Assembly (NCBI GenBank): GCA_014773175.1 | Contig: VXCM01002166.1 | Location: 1-64,000 of the forward strand | Length of the DNA: 64,000 nucleotides | Direction: 5' to 3' | DNA from: Lucifuga dentata | Taxonomy: Eukaryota > Chordata > Actinopteri > Ophidiiformes > Bythitidae | In this document: one piece after another, positions 60,008-64,000 of the stretch | Numbering within the stretch: position 1 is the first letter of the stretch | How the letters are laid out: each line of letters begins with the position of its first letter | Position numbers and translations under genes: made by a program | Notes under the pieces: generated by a model | Database searches by the model: none | What the model saw: only the letters and a program-made list of their open reading frames with translations | Told to the model about the DNA's origin: nothing

Positions 60008-60462
60008 GTGACATTAAGAAACAAATTAAAGATTATGATGCCCTCAGTTGAACCAACAGACATAAGTTTATATGTCAGAGATCAGTCACATGCTACATGA
60101 ACTGTCCTGCCTCTCTAATTGGCTTCATTATTCAATGAATCTGACCTTACGCCACTGAAGAATGGGATAATGAATCTGTCTCTCTCTTTGTGCAGGGTGT
60201 GTGTATGTGTATGTATGGGGTTTTTACCACTTTATATACAAATGAGTCAAATGGTACCTCAGAATGGGTAGAGGGGCTTTTCCTCAATCACTGAGCTTAT
60301 TGTGCCTTCTTATTTAAACTATCAGCATAGTGGGGAGCCAGAAGCAACTGTATCAGGCTCTACTGTCAGATTCCCCATGAGAGCTCTGCCTTCAGCACTG
60401 TTTGGCCTTCAAACACACATATATTTGCCAGGTCCTCTCTAGCATCCCTGGTTCAAACAGCC

Positions 60463-60597
60463 ATAAGCTCGAACCCGGGTGAATATTTCCGGTTCAAACG
60501 GACATGTTTGCTAGGTCTTCATCACTCACNATAAGCTCGAACCCGGGTGAATATTTCCGGTTCAAACGGACATGTTTGCTAGGTCTTCATCACTCAC
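60463..60597. other. Exact 67-bp duplication around one N
   Basis: 60463-60529 and 60531-60597 are identical over 67 bp, with an N at 60530 between them. As at 48.5 kb, this is best explained by overlapping contig ends left unmerged. It is not a biological tandem repeat. Confidence 0.9.
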
Positions 60598-61204
60598 TAT
60601 TCCTTCTCCTTGCTCCAGAGTGTTTGCTCAAGGAGTTCACAGTGGCTTCTTCGCCCTTGGAAGTTGAAAGCAAGAATGACGTGAAGTGCCAGAAGACTTC
60701 GGGAATATTTCCATCCAGTCAAGCATTCACACTCACACCTGTATAGGCACAGAAAATGAAGGGAAAGCAGCATTTAAATAATGAAGTCAGCTGGTTGCTT
60801 TATCTATAACCTCCCAGTGACCCACCTCACACTGCATCTGTGCAAGAAGTCCACATCCACACAATGCATATCATTTGAAGCGCTTGTTTTTCAAAAGCGT
60901 TGTTGCTCTAAGACGCTCAATCAAGAATGTTTTAGAGGCATAGGTACCACGGCTGTGCATGTAAAACTGTCATCCTATGAAAACAGGGTCTTGAATGTTT
61001 TAAAAAGCCTTGCTTGACTCATCTGTGTGGTATGATGATCTTGAAAGTCCAGGTGAGCTGCTCACTTATCCTCTCAGGTGTTCAGTCTGTGGTTGTTGTT
61101 GCCCATTTTTGATGAGCTCTTCTTCAAGCCGCCAAAGCAGACAGTTTTCCTGCTTTAGCAGCACACACAGTAATGTATTTTGAGTGTAGTTATATATAAA
61201 TGCA

Positions 61205-61237
<33 letters not shown>

Positions 61238-61727
61238 GTTTTTTGCAGAAAAAAAATCATGGGCTTAAATTTCAAAGCTGTGTGCCACTGTGGTCCAATA
61301 TCAAAGACTTGGACGTGTTCATTTACTCATATGCAAACATTTTTGGATCATTTGTATCTACATCAATACAAGAACACAGGGACATAAACAATGAAGATGA
61401 AATCATGAAAATTCTCTAGCATGTGTGTCTTCCTTCACATACACATAAACAAACTTTCTAGCTGCAATTCAAAGCAATGCCCAATCCTTCCTCCAGGAGT
61501 ATGGGCCAACTATTACACATACTCAAAGCATAACAGTTCAGCCCAGAGGTCAAAAGGTCAAGCACATCTAGCTGATCAGTGCTTCCACTCCAGATTCTGT
61601 TTATGGGTATGTGTATACACGCCACACAGCCTGTCACACAAATGTATACACCACACACCCAGCTTCAAGCTCACACAGCTGTCACAGCCAAACATTCACT
61701 GAGTCTGTTATAGGGAAAGGGGAGGGG

Positions 61728-61765
61728 GTGTGTGTGTGTGTGTGTGTGTACGTGTGTACGTGTGT
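61728..61765. repeat. (GT)n microsatellite
   Basis: GT tract with TACG interruptions. Confidence 0.9.
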
Positions 61766-62639
61766 CTGAAATCTTCTAATCGAAGGGATCCTCATTTGCC
61801 ACCCACACACTAAGCTAATGCATACATGTGCACTCAGAAAGAGAAGAGAATATAAGCTTGAACAATTCATTTCTTCTCAATGCTGAAAACAAACTAGACT
61901 AGAATACATTGAGTTATTAATAGAAAAAATAATAAACTGAATGCAACATAATGTTTAATAGTTCAGATTACAGTGTATTTATTTTAAAAAAAAAATCATC
62001 TCAGTCATCCAGGTTATATGATATCTTCATGAGCTTCAGAAAAATTTTACAGTCCTCTCAGCTTTTATCGATGATGGCATGAACCTCATTCAGAAGCTAA
62101 AGTCTTCACTGCATATTTTCCCCTTCTGACGTATTTGCTCTGCAACGCTGAAGATGCAAGAGAAGTGCAGCAGCTCCAAGAGAAAAGTCACACTGTGTGA
62201 CTGTGGGGTGTGTTCACCGAGACTCTTCAACTGCTAAACACTTTTTAAGGGGATTACGCTCACTTTTTATAGGGCTAAAACAGGTGGCTGGGCTGTGGAA
62301 ATGGCAGGCACCGAAGAGCAAAGTGACGGGAGTGGAGTAATGATGAACTTCAGTATAATTAAAGTTAAATGTTGTCATTTGAGGGGAGTGTCAGACTTGT
62401 TTTGATGTATCTTTAATTTACTTCTTTCCTTTTTTTTAAATTCAATTTAGCTGTTTTGATCCCGATTTTCCTGTATGTTGGTGTGTCAAAAAATCTTAAA
62501 TATTTAACTTTAATTAATGTTAACAAAATTTTATTTCAGCAAAATACTTAAATTTACCACTCCTTATCAGCAGATAGTAATTTTTGACAAGCCACTAATA
62601 AATATTTCACTGATCAAACAATTTGGAAATACATCTATC

Positions 62640-62641
<2 letters not shown>

Positions 62642-62677
<36 letters not shown>
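62642..62677. repeat. (GT)n microsatellite
   Basis: Pure GT tract of 36 bp. Confidence 0.95.
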
Positions 62678-62680
<3 letters not shown>

Positions 62681-64000
62681 TTCTCTCTGTCTCTGCTTCC
62701 GCACCCCCCACCCCAAATGGCCCTGTCTGGTTACTCATTGCTATCTCTCTCTTCATCTATGCAGTGGAAAGTTGGTACCTGCCTCTCTCCCCTTTGCATT
62801 CAGCCTCTGCACAGTAGTGTATATCTCATTTCCGTGTTTGCATGGAGTCTTAAACTGCCAAGAAGAAGAAAGGGATTCGTTATGTGAACCATGTGTGACT
62901 GCTGACGCAGATGGGAGAGGTTAGAGCAGTAGGGAGCTCAAAGAGTGTGGCAACATCTCCACTCTATATTTGATGTCAGACTAAGATTGACAGTCTATGA
63001 GATGTTATCTGCCCTCAGACAGTCAGTGAGGCCTGAAATAAGCAAGGATACTATAGATACGCTTATTTTTATCTATGTTTGCCCCGTATGTCTGCAGAGT
63101 TCCACTTTGCTTAGAAGGTTTTAGAAAATCTGACTTTTAGAGGTCTGACTTTCAAAAGTTAGATCTCGTGAGTGGGCTTGTGCAGCTGGACTAAACTAAC
63201 AGAGCTTCTCCCTGTGAGCCACATGTAAATACAACAGATACAGATCGTGTACTGTGGAGGTGGATGTATTCACAGATGATGGGAGTGCTCCACTCACAGT
63301 GGGCTAATAGTGGCCTCATCAGAGTGAGTTGCAGTGGGCTGTTGCTGCGCTGGGCTGAGGTGTGTTTTTGTAGCCCTGGGAAGGTTGGATTGCTACATGT
63401 TAACACAGTATGAAATCATCTCATGCAGTCAGCATTATCATAAGGATGTTGACTGTAGAATCCTATGGCCCACATTCTTCCAACAGAATCATCATGCTGC
63501 AGCTGTGTATGTCAAATATATAAAGCACATCAATTGTAAGTAGTTTTTTGATCTGTCATTTGTAACACAAGATGTGTGTGGCCTTACTTTCAGAGCACAC
63601 CGCAGCTCTAAAGCTGCAGAACTGCAGAATATATGATTGCATTAAAGGCAGATTAAACAGCTTATAGGTTTATATTTTGTATACTGAGTTGTGATTACTA
63701 GTGAACATCTATGAGACTCTCTATGTAAATGCTAATGTTGATGTTATCAACTTCATCAGCTTCACCAGCTTTGTATGTGGCTAAGTGTCACTGTCAAAGC
63801 TCAGTACCTTAATGGCCTTTTGATGAAGACATTTCTATAAAACTGCAAAGCTCATTGAAGAAATGCTATCTTTCCCAGAGACCCCACACTGAATAAGACT
63901 GTCCTCTGGAGGAGCTCCAGGTATGCTAATAACATAAATACTCAGTAGCCCTGGAGCATAAAGGCTTCTCCTGCTACTGTTCTGAAAATGGAAACCAAGG

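Larger units (their letters stand above)
60598..64000. other. Noncoding stretch to window end
   Basis: Contains GT tracts (61728-61765, 62642-62677), a T/G run near 61210-61245 and otherwise unique DNA. Frames at 60781-61017 and 61180-61419 have no recognisable domain. No gene is called. Confidence 0.5.

Noticed and set aside
63879..63920. Possible 42-bp exon (TTTCCCAG ... CTCCAG/GTATGC)
   Set aside because: The acceptor pyrimidine tract is short and the donor only moderate, so it is not distinguishable from chance splice-like motifs at this density.

Overview
The window reads as nuclear DNA of a vertebrate, most probably a teleost fish. It is AT-rich and dense in CA/GT, CT/GA and homopolymer simple repeats. 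It carries a degraded Tc1/mariner element of the fold-back type I know from fish genomes, and a LINE-like 3' tail (reverse strand AATGACAATAAAG followed by ATTCT repeats) that I recognise as fish-typical. There are no bacterial-style genes, no rRNA or tRNA genes and no CRISPR array. Almost every open frame is 60-150 codons, overlaps frames on other strands, often runs through a simple repeat, and looks like a chance frame. I therefore call no complete protein-coding gene. The window is best read as intron and/or intergenic DNA of a large locus.

Layout. 1-10 kb: unique AT-rich DNA, a Tc1-derived fold-back relic (3227-4120), a 197-bp dispersed repeat (4659-4855), two hAT-like termini (5006, 5208), a minisatellite (6508-6722) and CA repeats. 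10-18 kb: a LINE-like tail, simple repeats and the first copy of a TTAA-flanked MITE family (16942-17474). 18-30 kb: a 50-bp candidate exon with strong splice sites (18256-18305), long GT and poly-T tracts, a weak decayed-coding candidate (27082-27730, minus) and a second copy of the dispersed repeat (29548-29744). 30-41 kb: MITE copy 2 (31507-32040), a candidate noncoding exon at 34003-34154 (plus) and several microsatellites. 41-52 kb: a 76-bp nested palindrome (41455-41530), a shorter TTAA-flanked element (44197-44414), a WD-repeat-like candidate exon on the minus strand next to a duplicated contig end (48489-48791), and MITE copy 3, inverted (50576-51134). 52-64 kb: a CT tract followed by a candidate 5'-UTR exon (54049-54243, plus), a perfect DR1 nuclear-receptor site (56894-56906), a perfect 18-bp hairpin (57607-57658), paired hairpins near 59.95 kb, and a second duplicated contig end (60463-60597).

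How the parts relate. Three plus-strand exon candidates (18.3, 34.0 and 54.0 kb) could belong to the 5' part of one large gene with long introns. Two of them are closed in all frames, as expected for 5'-UTR. This is inference from splice-site quality only and needs RNA data. The strongest direct observations are the three-copy TTAA-flanked MITE family with about 75-bp terminal inverted repeats, the nested palindrome at 41.5 kb, and two places where one N separates exact 64-bp and 67-bp duplicates, which are almost certainly assembly artefacts.
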